This document shows positions 51,933 through 60,146 of a DNA stretch of 64,000 nt, piece after piece; position 1 is the first letter of the stretch, and each line of letters opens with the position of its first letter. The stretch spans positions 16,370-80,369 of the forward strand of contig CAZFRM010000022.1 in NCBI GenBank assembly GCA_964521255.1, in the 5' to 3' direction. The notes beneath the pieces were generated by a model that did not search any database, was not told where the DNA came from, and saw only the letters and a program-made list of their open reading frames with translations. The stretch is from ZC4RG29 sp964521255 (GTDB lineage Bacteria; Bacteroidota; Bacteroidia; Cytophagales; Cyclobacteriaceae). Both the position numbers and the translations under genes were made by a program.

Positions 51933-51971
51933 ACATCACCAACTATACTTCAATCTTAAAAACTATAAGCC

Positions 51972-52289
51972 ATGAAAGTTTTATTTCAGACAACGGATTT
52001 CAAACCATCAAAAAAGATCATTCATTTTGCGACAAAAAAAGTACAGGCACTGGAACGAGTGCACGAGCGTATCGTTGAAGCGCATGTACATTTAAAAAAA
52101 ATAAAATCTGCTACACCTGAAAATAAGGTATGCGAAATCCGCCTGGCTATTCCCGGCAATGATCTGTTTGCTTCAAAGAAAAGCAGCTTCTTTGAAGAAG
52201 CTGTCACAAAAACAATTGATGCTATCCGGCGGCAGATCAATGATCGAAAGATTGATAATAGAGCCACCGTTCCATTAGAAATTGAATAG
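51972..52289 (+). CDS. Ribosome hibernation-promoting factor (HPF/RaiA family, short form)
   Basis: 105 residues. HPF binds the decoding centre of idle 30S subunits and helps form 100S dimers during stationary phase. The fold is visible as VLFQTTDFKPSKKIIHFATKKVQAL, then VCEIRLAIPGNDLFASKKSSFFEEAVTKTIDAIRRQI, the conserved KxxxFEEA stretch with basic helix. It lacks the C-terminal dimerisation domain of long HPFs. The operon context with DUF2267 and stress genes suits ribosome storage during starvation or hypoxia. Confidence 0.9.
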   Translation: MKVLFQTTDFKPSKKIIHFATKKVQALERVHERIVEAHVHLKKIKSATPENKVCEIRLAIPGNDLFASKKSSFFEEAVTKTIDAIRRQINDRKIDNRATVPLEIE

Positions 52290-52417
52290 GAAACATGGAC
52301 TCAGCGCCAAACGCTGCCAGCGTTGGTAGTGATTGAATGGTGAGGACAAGCCCTATGATAAAGCAGTGATTAGTCATACTGATAAAAAATATAAGTACCC
52401 CTTCACCAATAATAGTT

Positions 52418-53215
52418 ATGATAAGTTATAACACTATATCGGAGGCAATCAGGGATTTAAAGCGACGCGGTTTTACGATCGACTTTAATTTGAAGTTCGA
52501 CGGAATGAATCCGCATGAAACTCCTTTCGCGTTGTCACCGGAAAAATTTCTGATTTCAGAAGTATACCGTTTCGAAGGAGATACTGATCCTGACGATGAA
52601 GCGGTTGTCTATGCGATTGAATCATCTGATGGACACAAGGGTGTGCTGGTAAATGGTTACGGAGCATATTCAGATCCGGTTTATGACGAAATGGTAAAAA
52701 AACTTCCTATCCATACTGAATTCCGAAACTCAGTAAATAAAACCACCCGCGAAGATTCAGACAAAATGGTGGATATCAAATCAAAAGGATATATCCTGGC
52801 TGAAGCGATAAAAAAACACCAGGAGGTTATTGACGATTTCAGGGCGCGTATCAGAACAGCGGTGAATGAAGGAGAGTATGACCCGGAGCAGCAATCAAAA
52901 ATTTCAGGAGAGATCATAACGGTATTAAACCCATTGAGCGATCAGCTCGCTTTTGCAGAAGAAGAAATGAAACTTCTCAACAACATGACAACTCACCAGC
53001 AAGAAAGGCACGATTATGTGCAACTAGGAAGCGTTGTAGTGACGGATAAAGATATCTTCTTTGTGTCAGCAAGCATTGAACGTTTTGATGTAAACAGTGT
53101 GAGTATGTTCGGTCTTTCTACAAAAGCACCGCTTTACCAGGCCATGAAAGGAAAGAAAAAAGGAGATTCGTTTACGTACAGGGACATGGTTTACACCATC
53201 AAAGAAATTTTCTGA
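52418..53215 (+). CDS. Fusion of a small PRPP-synthetase-like domain and a GreA/GreB C-terminal domain
   Basis: 265 residues. Residues 1-95 resemble a small Bacteroidota protein often labelled phosphoribosylpyrophosphate synthetase (YNTISEAIRDLKRRGFTIDFNL, RFEGDTDPDDEAVVYAI, GVLVNGYGAYSD). This segment is too short to be the enzyme itself. Residues 115-195 are helical with an acidic turn (EGEYDPEQ). Residues 201-265 (VQLGSVVVTDKDIFFVSASIE, STKAPLYQAMKGKKKGD, VYTIKEI) match the FKBP-like C-terminal domain of GreA/GreB, which contacts the RNA polymerase secondary channel. The combination suggests a transcription-related stress protein. It is the last gene of the plus-strand series. Confidence 0.75.
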   Translation: MISYNTISEAIRDLKRRGFTIDFNLKFDGMNPHETPFALSPEKFLISEVYRFEGDTDPDDEAVVYAIESSDGHKGVLVNGYGAYSDPVYDEMVKKLPIHTEFRNSVNKTTREDSDKMVDIKSKGYILAEAIKKHQEVIDDFRARIRTAVNEGEYDPEQQSKISGEIITVLNPLSDQLAFAEEEMKLLNNMTTHQQERHDYVQLGSVVVTDKDIFFVSASIERFDVNSVSMFGLSTKAPLYQAMKGKKKGDSFTYRDMVYTIKEIF

Positions 53216-53291
53216 TCCATCTTTCCTGGCCCTGTGCTAATTTTTCTGCAGCGTCTTTGCGATTCTTAAACATGATCTAAACAAAAAAAGT

Positions 53292-54047
53292 CTAAGCTGC
53301 GATCCAACCTCCATCCACAGCAAGAGCATGTCCTGTTATAAAAGAAGCTCCATCAGAGCAAAGCCAGGCAATGGCTTCTGCTACTTCATCTGGTGTTCCC
53401 ATACGGCCTACTGGCTCCATGTTTTCATATTGCTTTTCCACCGTTTTATCTTTTCCGGTAAGGCGGTCAACCATATTCGTTTTAATCACGCCCGGGCAAA
53501 CAGCATTTACACGTATTCCCTCTTTTGCATTCTCCAGGGCCGCTGTTTTGGTAAGACCAACTATTCCATGCTTGCTGACTACGTATGCAGGCAGCCCAGG
53601 AAATCCTACCAGTCCTGCGATAGAAGCCACATTAACGATAACACCACTTCCCTGCTTTCGCATGAGCGGGATTTGATATTTCATGCATAGCCAGATTCCT
53701 TTTACGTTAATGTTAATGGTTCTGTCCCAATTCTCTTCTGTACATTCGTGCGTGGGAGCCGTTATCCCTTCGATGCCGGCATTGTTTATTCCGAAATCAA
53801 GCCTTCCGTAGGTTTTGACTGCCTGATCAACCATAGCAGCGACTTCGTTAGTCTTCGAAACATCACACTTTATGAATATTGCTTCCGCACCTTCATCCCT
53901 GAGCTGCTGAATAATTTCTCCATCATCAATCCAGTCGGCAACAACAACTTTCGCTCCACGTCTTGCAAAGGCCAGGGCAGTAGCCCTTCCGATACCAAAG
54001 GATGCGCCTGTTACCAGGGCAACCTTATTAACAAATATCTTTTCCAT
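53292..54047 (-). CDS. Short-chain dehydrogenase/reductase (SDR)
   Basis: 251 residues of the classical SDR family: TGASFGIGRA nucleotide-binding motif (about 14-23), NNAGIEG, VNVASIAGLVGFPGLPAYVVSKHG with the catalytic Ser and Tyr-x3-Lys, and a C-terminal SFITGHALAVDGGWIA. It uses NAD(P)H to oxidise or reduce an alcohol or ketone; the substrate is not predictable. It is on the opposite strand to its stress-block neighbours. The upstream region has an imperfect TGAT-TAAT-GTCA at 54160-54171. Confidence 0.93.
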   Translation of the reverse strand: MEKIFVNKVALVTGASFGIGRATALAFARRGAKVVVADWIDDGEIIQQLRDEGAEAIFIKCDVSKTNEVAAMVDQAVKTYGRLDFGINNAGIEGITAPTHECTEENWDRTININVKGIWLCMKYQIPLMRKQGSGVIVNVASIAGLVGFPGLPAYVVSKHGIVGLTKTAALENAKEGIRVNAVCPGVIKTNMVDRLTGKDKTVEKQYENMEPVGRMGTPDEVAEAIAWLCSDGASFITGHALAVDGGWIAA

Positions 54048-54369
54048 AATTCTTCAATTTACTTTATGACTCTTTTCATCGCGATCCGCAGACAAAGAAA
54101 CAAACGCTAAATAACAACCTTATCAATATTAACTTTATGAAAATAATTAGCCATTAGTATGATTAATGTCACAAATATCCTCCCGCATGGTCTGTAGAAA
54201 TAAAAGCACTGAAATTCATTAATGCGCTGTGCATGACCATTTCACAATGGGTGTAGCTTCCATCTTGTCTAAAAACTGATGTAAATCATTTTTTTCAATG
54301 GCAGGAATCATCATTATCTGAAAACAAATTGTCCTACTTTAGAGTTATTAAAGTATAGAAAAGCTCCGC
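54048..54369. other. Divergent intergenic region with a putative FNR-like operator
   Basis: 322 bp between the SDR gene (minus) and the phosphoribosyltransferase gene (plus). It contains CTGAT-GTAA-ATCAT at 54276-54289 and a weaker TGAT-TAAT-GTCA at 54160-54171. No gene, tRNA or long repeat was recognised. Promoters for both genes are expected here. Confidence 0.45.
54276..54289. promoter_or_regulatory. FNR/CRP-like palindrome upstream of the phosphoribosyltransferase gene
   Basis: CTGATGTAAATCAT, with TGAT-N4-ATCA exactly matched. Its right end is 80 bases before the ATG at 54370. It is the second such exact match in the stress block and may bind the same regulator as the site at 50523-50536. 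Confidence 0.4.
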
Positions 54370-55047
54370 ATGACAACTTCTATCAAAAATATTTTTCAGA
54401 ATCGCACACAGGTTGCAAAGCTCCTGGCTGACAAACTTCATGCCTATAAACAGGACAGCGATGCTATTGTGGTTGCGATTCCCAAAGGCGGAGTGCCAAT
54501 AGGCTATCATTTATCTGCTATGTTGCAGCTTCCGCTGGAACTTGCATTGTGTAAAAGATTACCCCATCCCGGCAAAGCGGGTGTATCCATCGGTTCAGTA
54601 AGCATTGATGAAATTATTGTCAGCGATAAAACGCTCAATCTTCCCCAGGATTACATTTATTATAAAGTAACCTGTTTGCAGAATGCGCTGAAGCGCAAGT
54701 ATCAATATTATTCCGGCCGGGAGGAGCCTCAGTCTTTAAAGAACAAGGTTGTCATTGTAACCGACGATTTCCTGAAAACAGGCAATACGTTGCTCGCCTG
54801 TCTCAAAAGCATACAAAAACAGGAGCCGGAGAAGATCATTGTCGCTTTGGCCATGGCAACGCCTGACAGCAAGCATCAAATTGAGAAATATGCAGATGAA
54901 TTAGTAGTTATTGATACCGTGAGTGATAACTTCACGTGGGAGGATTTTTATGAAAAGTCAACCCGCGTAAACGACGAAGATGTCAGGGATCTTTTTTTGC
55001 GCGCGAAGCTTCTATCCGAATACCAGGCAGCGCATCGCGCACATTAA
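54370..55047 (+). CDS. Phosphoribosyltransferase-domain protein
   Basis: 225 residues of the type I phosphoribosyltransferase fold: IVVAIPKGGVPIGYHLSAML, KRLPHPGKAGVSIGSVS and the PRPP-binding loop VVIVTDDFLKTGNTLLACLK (the usual motif DDxxxTG is kept as DDFLKTGNT). The family seen in stress gene groups often lacks a known substrate. It lies 44 bp before a universal stress protein gene and probably forms an operon with both stress proteins. Confidence 0.85.
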   Translation: MTTSIKNIFQNRTQVAKLLADKLHAYKQDSDAIVVAIPKGGVPIGYHLSAMLQLPLELALCKRLPHPGKAGVSIGSVSIDEIIVSDKTLNLPQDYIYYKVTCLQNALKRKYQYYSGREEPQSLKNKVVIVTDDFLKTGNTLLACLKSIQKQEPEKIIVALAMATPDSKHQIEKYADELVVIDTVSDNFTWEDFYEKSTRVNDEDVRDLFLRAKLLSEYQAAHRAH

Positions 55048-55091
55048 GCATAGAATATGCAGAATAAATAATCAATTAAAAATCGGACGAT

Positions 55092-55943
55092 ATGAATGCT
55101 ATGAAATTTCTAGTGCCAGTTGATTTTTCATCCAGCGCCAAAAATGCCGGAACGTATGCAGCCGCTCTTGCTAAGGTCACTAATTCTTCAGTGATTTTTC
55201 TCCATGTCATTTCACCATTTGTTGATGACACCACCTATCTTACGACCGATGTGGCAAGCGTTATCGGTGAGGCGCAGAAACATCTGGATCAATACGTTGA
55301 ATCCATTACCGGGCAATATGGGATTCATGCTACCGGGGTTGTTGTTAAAGGAGAAACGATAGAAGAGATATTGAAAATGGCCGAAACGAAAAAGACAAAA
55401 CTCATTATCATGGGCACACATGAAGTAAATCCGCTGATGAAATTCTTTTTCGGCAGTACAACTTTTTCAGTTATTGAAAAATCTTCTGCTTCCGTTCTGG
55501 CTGTTCCTGAAAATGTCTCTTTCGCCGCACCACGTAACATTGTCTACGCCTCAAACTATGAAAACAGTGATATTGAAGCTTTGCGTGAGCTGGCCGGATT
55601 GGCAAGTTTTTTCGATGCTGAGATAAACGTTGTTCACATCAGCGATGAGTATGACGAACCGGGAACAGAATTATCCATCATAGAATACTTTTCTGATCTG
55701 GTGAAGAAACACATTAATTATCCGAAAATCGTTTGCCGTGTCTTCAAGCATGAGAACCCATCAAAAGGAATAGATATCTTTGCCAGGACTGTTGGCGCCG
55801 GCATGATTGCCCTGTCAACACGCAAGCATGGATTGCTGGATAAGCTGATAAGCTCAAGCCTGACGAAGGAATTCATCTATAACAGCACCCTGCCGGTAAT
55901 TGCTTTTCATCAGCATGAATTGGAATTGAGCAATGAATTCTAA
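55092..55943 (+). CDS. Tandem universal stress protein (UspA family), first copy
   Basis: 283 residues with two UspA-like domains. Domain 1 (about 3-135) begins MKFLVPVDFSSSAKNAGTYAAAL and ends KTKLIIMGTHEVNPLMKFFFGSTTFSVIEKSSASVLAVPE, where the ATP-binding G-x2-G-x9-G-S/T pattern is degraded to GTHEVN...GSTT. Domain 2 (about 150-275) is divergent (IVYASNYENSDIEALRELAGLA). Usp proteins help survival in starvation, oxidative or hypoxic stress. Followed after 63 bp by a second Usp gene. Confidence 0.88.
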   Translation: MNAMKFLVPVDFSSSAKNAGTYAAALAKVTNSSVIFLHVISPFVDDTTYLTTDVASVIGEAQKHLDQYVESITGQYGIHATGVVVKGETIEEILKMAETKKTKLIIMGTHEVNPLMKFFFGSTTFSVIEKSSASVLAVPENVSFAAPRNIVYASNYENSDIEALRELAGLASFFDAEINVVHISDEYDEPGTELSIIEYFSDLVKKHINYPKIVCRVFKHENPSKGIDIFARTVGAGMIALSTRKHGLLDKLISSSLTKEFIYNSTLPVIAFHQHELELSNEF

Positions 55944-56006
55944 AAAAATAAAAAATACCAGTAGCCCATTTGAAACAAACCGATCAATTCTAAATCCAGA
56001 TAAAGT

Positions 56007-56837
56007 ATGACCATCCTCGTACCTACTGATTTCTCAAAGCCATCAATAGTAGCCATTCTGTATGCCGTAAGAATAGCAAAAAAACTGAATGCCGATATCA
56101 TTCTGCTGGCTGTAATTAATATGAGCCCGTCTTCTACTGCCACAGCAAAATGGAAAAAGCTGAGAAATGAAATGGTGAAGGTAGTTAAAGAAGATGCAGA
56201 CCAACTGATCGAAGAAATCCGTAAAAAGACCAAAGACAAACTAAAAATCTCATTTCAACACATCATGGGTTACCCGGTGGAAGATATGATTGAGAGCTTT
56301 GCAATAAAAAATGATGTCGATCTCATCGTAATGGGAACCAAAGGTGCTACCGGGTTGAAGAAAGTTATACTGGGAAGCAACGCGGCATCGGTAATAGATA
56401 ACAGCAGCAGGCCGGTAATTGTCGTGCCGGGTGAAACGGCGTCTAAGGATGTAAAGAAAATTGTATACGCCACGGATATGACAAACATCTATGAAGAAAT
56501 AAAAACACTCGCCCTGTTTGCCGGGATTTTTAATGCTGCCATTCGCGTTCTTCATGTACTTCCGTCGGATTCTGCCAAAAAAATAAACAGTAAGAAAACT
56601 GCGGCTGATCTTGTCAAGCTTACCAAATATCCGAAGATATCATTCCATATTGCCCGGAACGATTACATCGATAAGGAAGTAAATACTTTTGTGACTGATC
56701 AAAAAGCTGATCTGCTGGCGATGTTCACCCACAAGCTTGATTTTTACGAAAAACTGTTCGGAAGAAGCATAACCAGACAGTTAACTTTTCATACCCGGAT
56801 ACCGTTGCTCACGTTTAATAAGACCACAATCTTGTGA
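56007..56837 (+). CDS. Tandem universal stress protein (UspA family), second copy
   Basis: 276 residues with two UspA-like domains. Domain 1 (about 1-145) has ILVPTDFSKPSIVAILYAVRIAKKL and the nucleotide-binding pattern IVMGTKGATGLKKVILGSNAASVIDNSSRPVIVVPG (G-x2-G-x9-G-S), so it is likely to bind ATP. Domain 2 (about 155-276) is divergent and lacks that motif. The paralogue before it has lost the glycines, so the pair probably has one ATP-binding and one non-binding member. It ends 5 bp from the convergent helicase gene. Confidence 0.88.
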   Translation: MTILVPTDFSKPSIVAILYAVRIAKKLNADIILLAVINMSPSSTATAKWKKLRNEMVKVVKEDADQLIEEIRKKTKDKLKISFQHIMGYPVEDMIESFAIKNDVDLIVMGTKGATGLKKVILGSNAASVIDNSSRPVIVVPGETASKDVKKIVYATDMTNIYEEIKTLALFAGIFNAAIRVLHVLPSDSAKKINSKKTAADLVKLTKYPKISFHIARNDYIDKEVNTFVTDQKADLLAMFTHKLDFYEKLFGRSITRQLTFHTRIPLLTFNKTTIL

Positions 56838-56842
56838 ATGGT

Positions 56843-59125
56843 CTACTGAGCCACGCTGGATTGTGATGAAATATAATTAAGTACAGCCCGTAACCGGCCA
56901 TAGCTGAATTTACCTTCAAGCTTGTCAAATAATTCCTTACTTGTAAATCCCTCAGGCATATCCTTGATGGCATTCGAGATCAACTCCACATCTTCACGTG
57001 GTATAAAGGAAAAAATCTGAATTCGTCCTTCGCTGACCCATTGGGCCAAATGACTTTCAATTGTTCCAACGGTCAGGCCCCTTTCTTTTGCAATTGCTTC
57101 TACAGACATTCCCGATTGAAAATGATCAAAGGTAACATCATAGGTAGAACGCTCATCTGCCTTGTTTTTCTTCAGCGAACGACTTTTCCTCTTTTTTACT
57201 TTCACTGGAGAAGGACCCAGACTATTTTTTATTCCCTTCAGTATGTCCTCGCGTTGCAAAGCCCGTTGCCTGGTGAGGTGACTAAAATCAAATTGATCGC
57301 GACCTTCGAAAATCGATTCTATCAGATACAATACCTTATCTATCTCTTCAAGCTTTTTGGAAATAAGTGTATCGAGATCGGTAAGACTGGTTACATAAGA
57401 CTTTACCCGCTTCCTTTGTCGCATCTCTTCTGTATGCGTTAACAATTCACCCAATTGCTTTTGCAGAAAAGTTTTATAGTATTCGCTGCCTTTTTTAATC
57501 CGTGTCAATAATTGTTCATTACTATTTGATTCAAGAAGAGAATGTAATTGCCATCTGAACTTTTCTGTGTTTTCTTTTTCTGATAACAGCGCGTTTTTGA
57601 TTTGCTCCGGTACGGGTTTCATTGACTCTTCTTCAAACGCAGTTTCACCATGACTGCGATGAATGTATTCTATCTCCTTCACCAGTATTTCAAAATTGAA
57701 AGTTCTGGTGATCAATTGAAGGATAAAGTCGCGCTGTTTTGTTTTTATCACAACCGGCAATTCATCCGGGCGACAGTTTTTTTCCGTGAAGCTTACAATT
57801 TGATTATCGGTGCTGATCACGCCCGGTTGTATGTGCGTTCGCAAAATCAAACCATCCAATGATCGCAGGCGCGACAAGGCAACATATACCTGACCATCAG
57901 CGAATGCTTGTCCTACATCAATAATAGCTTTATCAAATGTTAAGCCCTGACTTTTGTGAACAGTAATTGCCCAGGCCAATTTGACAGGATACTGTTCGAA
58001 TGTGCCGATCACTTCATCTTCAATTTCCTGAGAAGTTGAATCAAGCGTGTATCGTTTATTCTCCCAAACTTCTTTCTTCAAAGTATAAAGTTCATTCGTT
58101 CCGGCCATTTCAACTTTTACTTCACCGCTGGCAATCTTTTTTACGGTGGCGAGCTTGCCGTTGAAGTACATCTTGCCCTCACTATCATTTTTCGTAAACA
58201 TGATCTGCGCACCCTCTTTAAGTTCTAAATGTTGCAGTACCGGATGCATGCTATCGGGGAAATCTCCCTCAATCGTTGCATGCATCATATGGGATGGCGT
58301 AGTGAGTTCACGAAGAGAGCGCATGTTTAACTCGTCTGCTTTGTAATTATGCGTAGTGAGTGTAATTACTTCGCGAATATTTTGTATTTCTTCCGGCGTT
58401 TTATAATGTTTATTCAATTCATTTATATCTTCCTGTGTTGCTTGATTATTACGAAGGTTATTTAACAAGCGAATAAACACATCATCCTGCTGCCGGAATA
58501 TTTTATCAAGTTCAATGTATACAAACCCATCCCGCTGCAAAGCTTTCGATTCAAAGAACCAGGCACTCTCATAATACTTTCTTAACACAGATTCTTCTTC
58601 ACGTTTCACCACAGGTGGCAACTGGTAAAGATCACCAATGAGCAAAAGCTGCACACCGCCAAAACTTTGTGTGAAATTTCCCCGCGCGGCTTTCATACGA
58701 TAATCGATGGCATCAAGAAGGTCGGCGCGCAGCATGCTCACCTCATCGATAACAAGCAAATCAATTGAGCGCAACACCTGCTTGCGCGTGCTGTTAAGCG
58801 GATGTTTCCTGGCCAGAATGTTTGATGTATAAAGGCTGCTCCCGGAAGTGAAATCACCTGTCATGTTTCTGTCTGGAATAAACATTCCAAACGGCAACAA
58901 AAACTGCGAGTGAATAGTAACTCCACCGGCATTCAACGCAGCTATACCTGTTGGCGCAACAATGGCTAACTGTTTATGAGTTTTGCTGGCGAGATTTTTA
59001 AGAAAGGTTGTTTTTCCGGTTCCTGCTTTTCCGGTAAGGAAAATATGACTGGAGGTACTGTTGATAAACTGCACAGCCGTTGTGATAAGGTCTGTCACAG
59101 TAAGTGGTTCGAGAGGGTGGTTCAT
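56843..59125 (-). CDS. PIF1-like superfamily 1 helicase with C-terminal HTH
   Basis: 760 residues. ATPase/helicase motifs: Walker A FLTGKAGTGKTTFL (about 33-46), Walker B LVIDEVSML, LLLIGDLYQLPPVV, FNGKLATV and the motif VI-like VHKSQGLTFDKAIIDVG. The C-terminal part (about 640-745) has a basic RSLKKNK stretch and a helix-turn-helix-like domain (SVEAIAKERGLTVGTIESHLAQWVSEGRI), similar to the tail of RecQ-type helicases. PIF1-like enzymes unwind DNA in replication, repair or at G-quadruplexes. It is convergent with the Usp gene and single. Confidence 0.92.
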   Translation of the reverse strand: MNHPLEPLTVTDLITTAVQFINSTSSHIFLTGKAGTGKTTFLKNLASKTHKQLAIVAPTGIAALNAGGVTIHSQFLLPFGMFIPDRNMTGDFTSGSSLYTSNILARKHPLNSTRKQVLRSIDLLVIDEVSMLRADLLDAIDYRMKAARGNFTQSFGGVQLLLIGDLYQLPPVVKREEESVLRKYYESAWFFESKALQRDGFVYIELDKIFRQQDDVFIRLLNNLRNNQATQEDINELNKHYKTPEEIQNIREVITLTTHNYKADELNMRSLRELTTPSHMMHATIEGDFPDSMHPVLQHLELKEGAQIMFTKNDSEGKMYFNGKLATVKKIASGEVKVEMAGTNELYTLKKEVWENKRYTLDSTSQEIEDEVIGTFEQYPVKLAWAITVHKSQGLTFDKAIIDVGQAFADGQVYVALSRLRSLDGLILRTHIQPGVISTDNQIVSFTEKNCRPDELPVVIKTKQRDFILQLITRTFNFEILVKEIEYIHRSHGETAFEEESMKPVPEQIKNALLSEKENTEKFRWQLHSLLESNSNEQLLTRIKKGSEYYKTFLQKQLGELLTHTEEMRQRKRVKSYVTSLTDLDTLISKKLEEIDKVLYLIESIFEGRDQFDFSHLTRQRALQREDILKGIKNSLGPSPVKVKKRKSRSLKKNKADERSTYDVTFDHFQSGMSVEAIAKERGLTVGTIESHLAQWVSEGRIQIFSFIPREDVELISNAIKDMPEGFTSKELFDKLEGKFSYGRLRAVLNYISSQSSVAQ

Positions 59126-59216
59126 ATAACATAACGGATTTGATGATGTACCGATTATTGATGTGCCAATGTATCAATTATTCTTTTTCCCGGCAATTGT
59201 AAACCGGCTTATTGAT

Positions 59217-59888
59217 TTAATTAGCGCGTTCAATTATTTTTATTCTCTCTTCATACATGGCTTTTGTTAGTTCAACTGCACGATTGAGAATATGCTGCCC
59301 GGCAGTTTTTGGTGAACCCGAATTGAAGGGTGGAGAGGGATTGTATTCTAACATGAGTTGAATAAGTTTAGCAGCGTCTTCATTCACGATGTGCGCGGTA
59401 AGAGCAAGTCCAAAATCAATTCCCGCGGTTACGCCTCCACCTGTAATTCTATTGCGATCAATTACATATCGCTCTTCCAAAACTTCAACTCCAAACTTCT
59501 TCAACAGATCGAGCGATCGCCAATGTGTAGTTGCTTTATAACCGGCGAGTAATCCTGCGGAGGCGAGTAGTAAAGAACCTGTACAAACCGAAGTAATGTA
59601 CTGTGCCTTTTTTCCCTGATGTGCAAGGAAATCAAGAAACACTGAATCAGTTAACATTGGATTAATCCCTCTCCCACCGGGAACAAATAAAATATCAAGT
59701 TGCGGGCAATCGGCAAATGAAATTCCCGGTGTTAGTATCAATCCTCCTTCCGCATGAATCGGCTCAGTAGTTTTTCCAACTACCAGTACTTCAAAACTCT
59801 TTTCTTTGACAAACACATCGTATGGCCCAACAAAATCCTGTATTGTCAGGTCCGGGAACAATATCATTCCGGTTTTTAGTTTACTCAT
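59217..59888 (-). CDS. DJ-1/PfpI superfamily protein
   Basis: 223 residues of the class I glutamine-amidotransferase-like fold: LKTGMILFPDLTIQDFVGPYDVF, LDILFVPGGRGINPML and YITSVCTGSLLLASAGLLAGYKATTHW, which holds the reactive Cys of the nucleophile elbow and the following His. It resembles the AraC-coupled ThiJ/PfpI and isonitrile hydratase-like branch. The actual reaction (hydratase, deglycase or binding only) is not certain. A single gene with the hairpin element 59925-60016 just upstream. Confidence 0.88.
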   Translation of the reverse strand: MSKLKTGMILFPDLTIQDFVGPYDVFVKEKSFEVLVVGKTTEPIHAEGGLILTPGISFADCPQLDILFVPGGRGINPMLTDSVFLDFLAHQGKKAQYITSVCTGSLLLASAGLLAGYKATTHWRSLDLLKKFGVEVLEERYVIDRNRITGGGVTAGIDFGLALTAHIVNEDAAKLIQLMLEYNPSPPFNSGSPKTAGQHILNRAVELTKAMYEERIKIIERAN

Positions 59889-59924
59889 GTTGATTTACCA
59901 ATTATCGATGTACCAATGTACCAA

Positions 59925-60016
59925 TCAATGTCGTTTAGTTAAGCTCCATAAACTCCTCTCTTTCGGAGAGGTGGGGTGAGGCCAAATAAAAATAAAGCTT
60001 AACTAAACGACATTGA
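59925..60016. repeat. Hairpin element upstream of the DJ-1 and ABC-F genes
   Basis: A perfect 21-bp stem (59925-59945 with 59996-60016; core ATGTCGTTTAGTTAAGCT) enclosing an inner CCTCTC-tttcG-GAGAGG hairpin and the reverse complement of tttggcctcaccc. It is the inverted relative of 21283-21367. Stem differences between the two are compensated, so both remain fully paired. It lies in the 258-bp divergent region between 59888 and 60147. Confidence 0.8.
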
Positions 60017-60115
60017 TATACCAATTATCATATCCTAACAATCGTTGTAGATCACTATAAAATTTAAGGCGCATTAAATTGGTACATCAACACATCGGTA
60101 CATCAGTACATTGAT

Positions 60116-60123
60116 TATCTTTG
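60116..60123 (+). promoter_or_regulatory. Candidate -7 element upstream of the ABC-F gene
   Basis: TATCTTTG, an exact match to the Bacteroidota -7 consensus TAnnTTTG, 23 bases before the ATG at 60147 and followed by C (TAnnTTTGC). No convincing -33 TTG at the usual spacing was found, so only the -7 part is supported. Confidence 0.45.
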
Positions 60124-60146
60124 CAACTTAATTTTTTCTGAATACT

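Noticed and set aside
52418..53215. True ribose-phosphate pyrophosphokinase
   Set aside because: The domain is only about 95 residues and lacks the PRPP-binding loop of the real enzyme.
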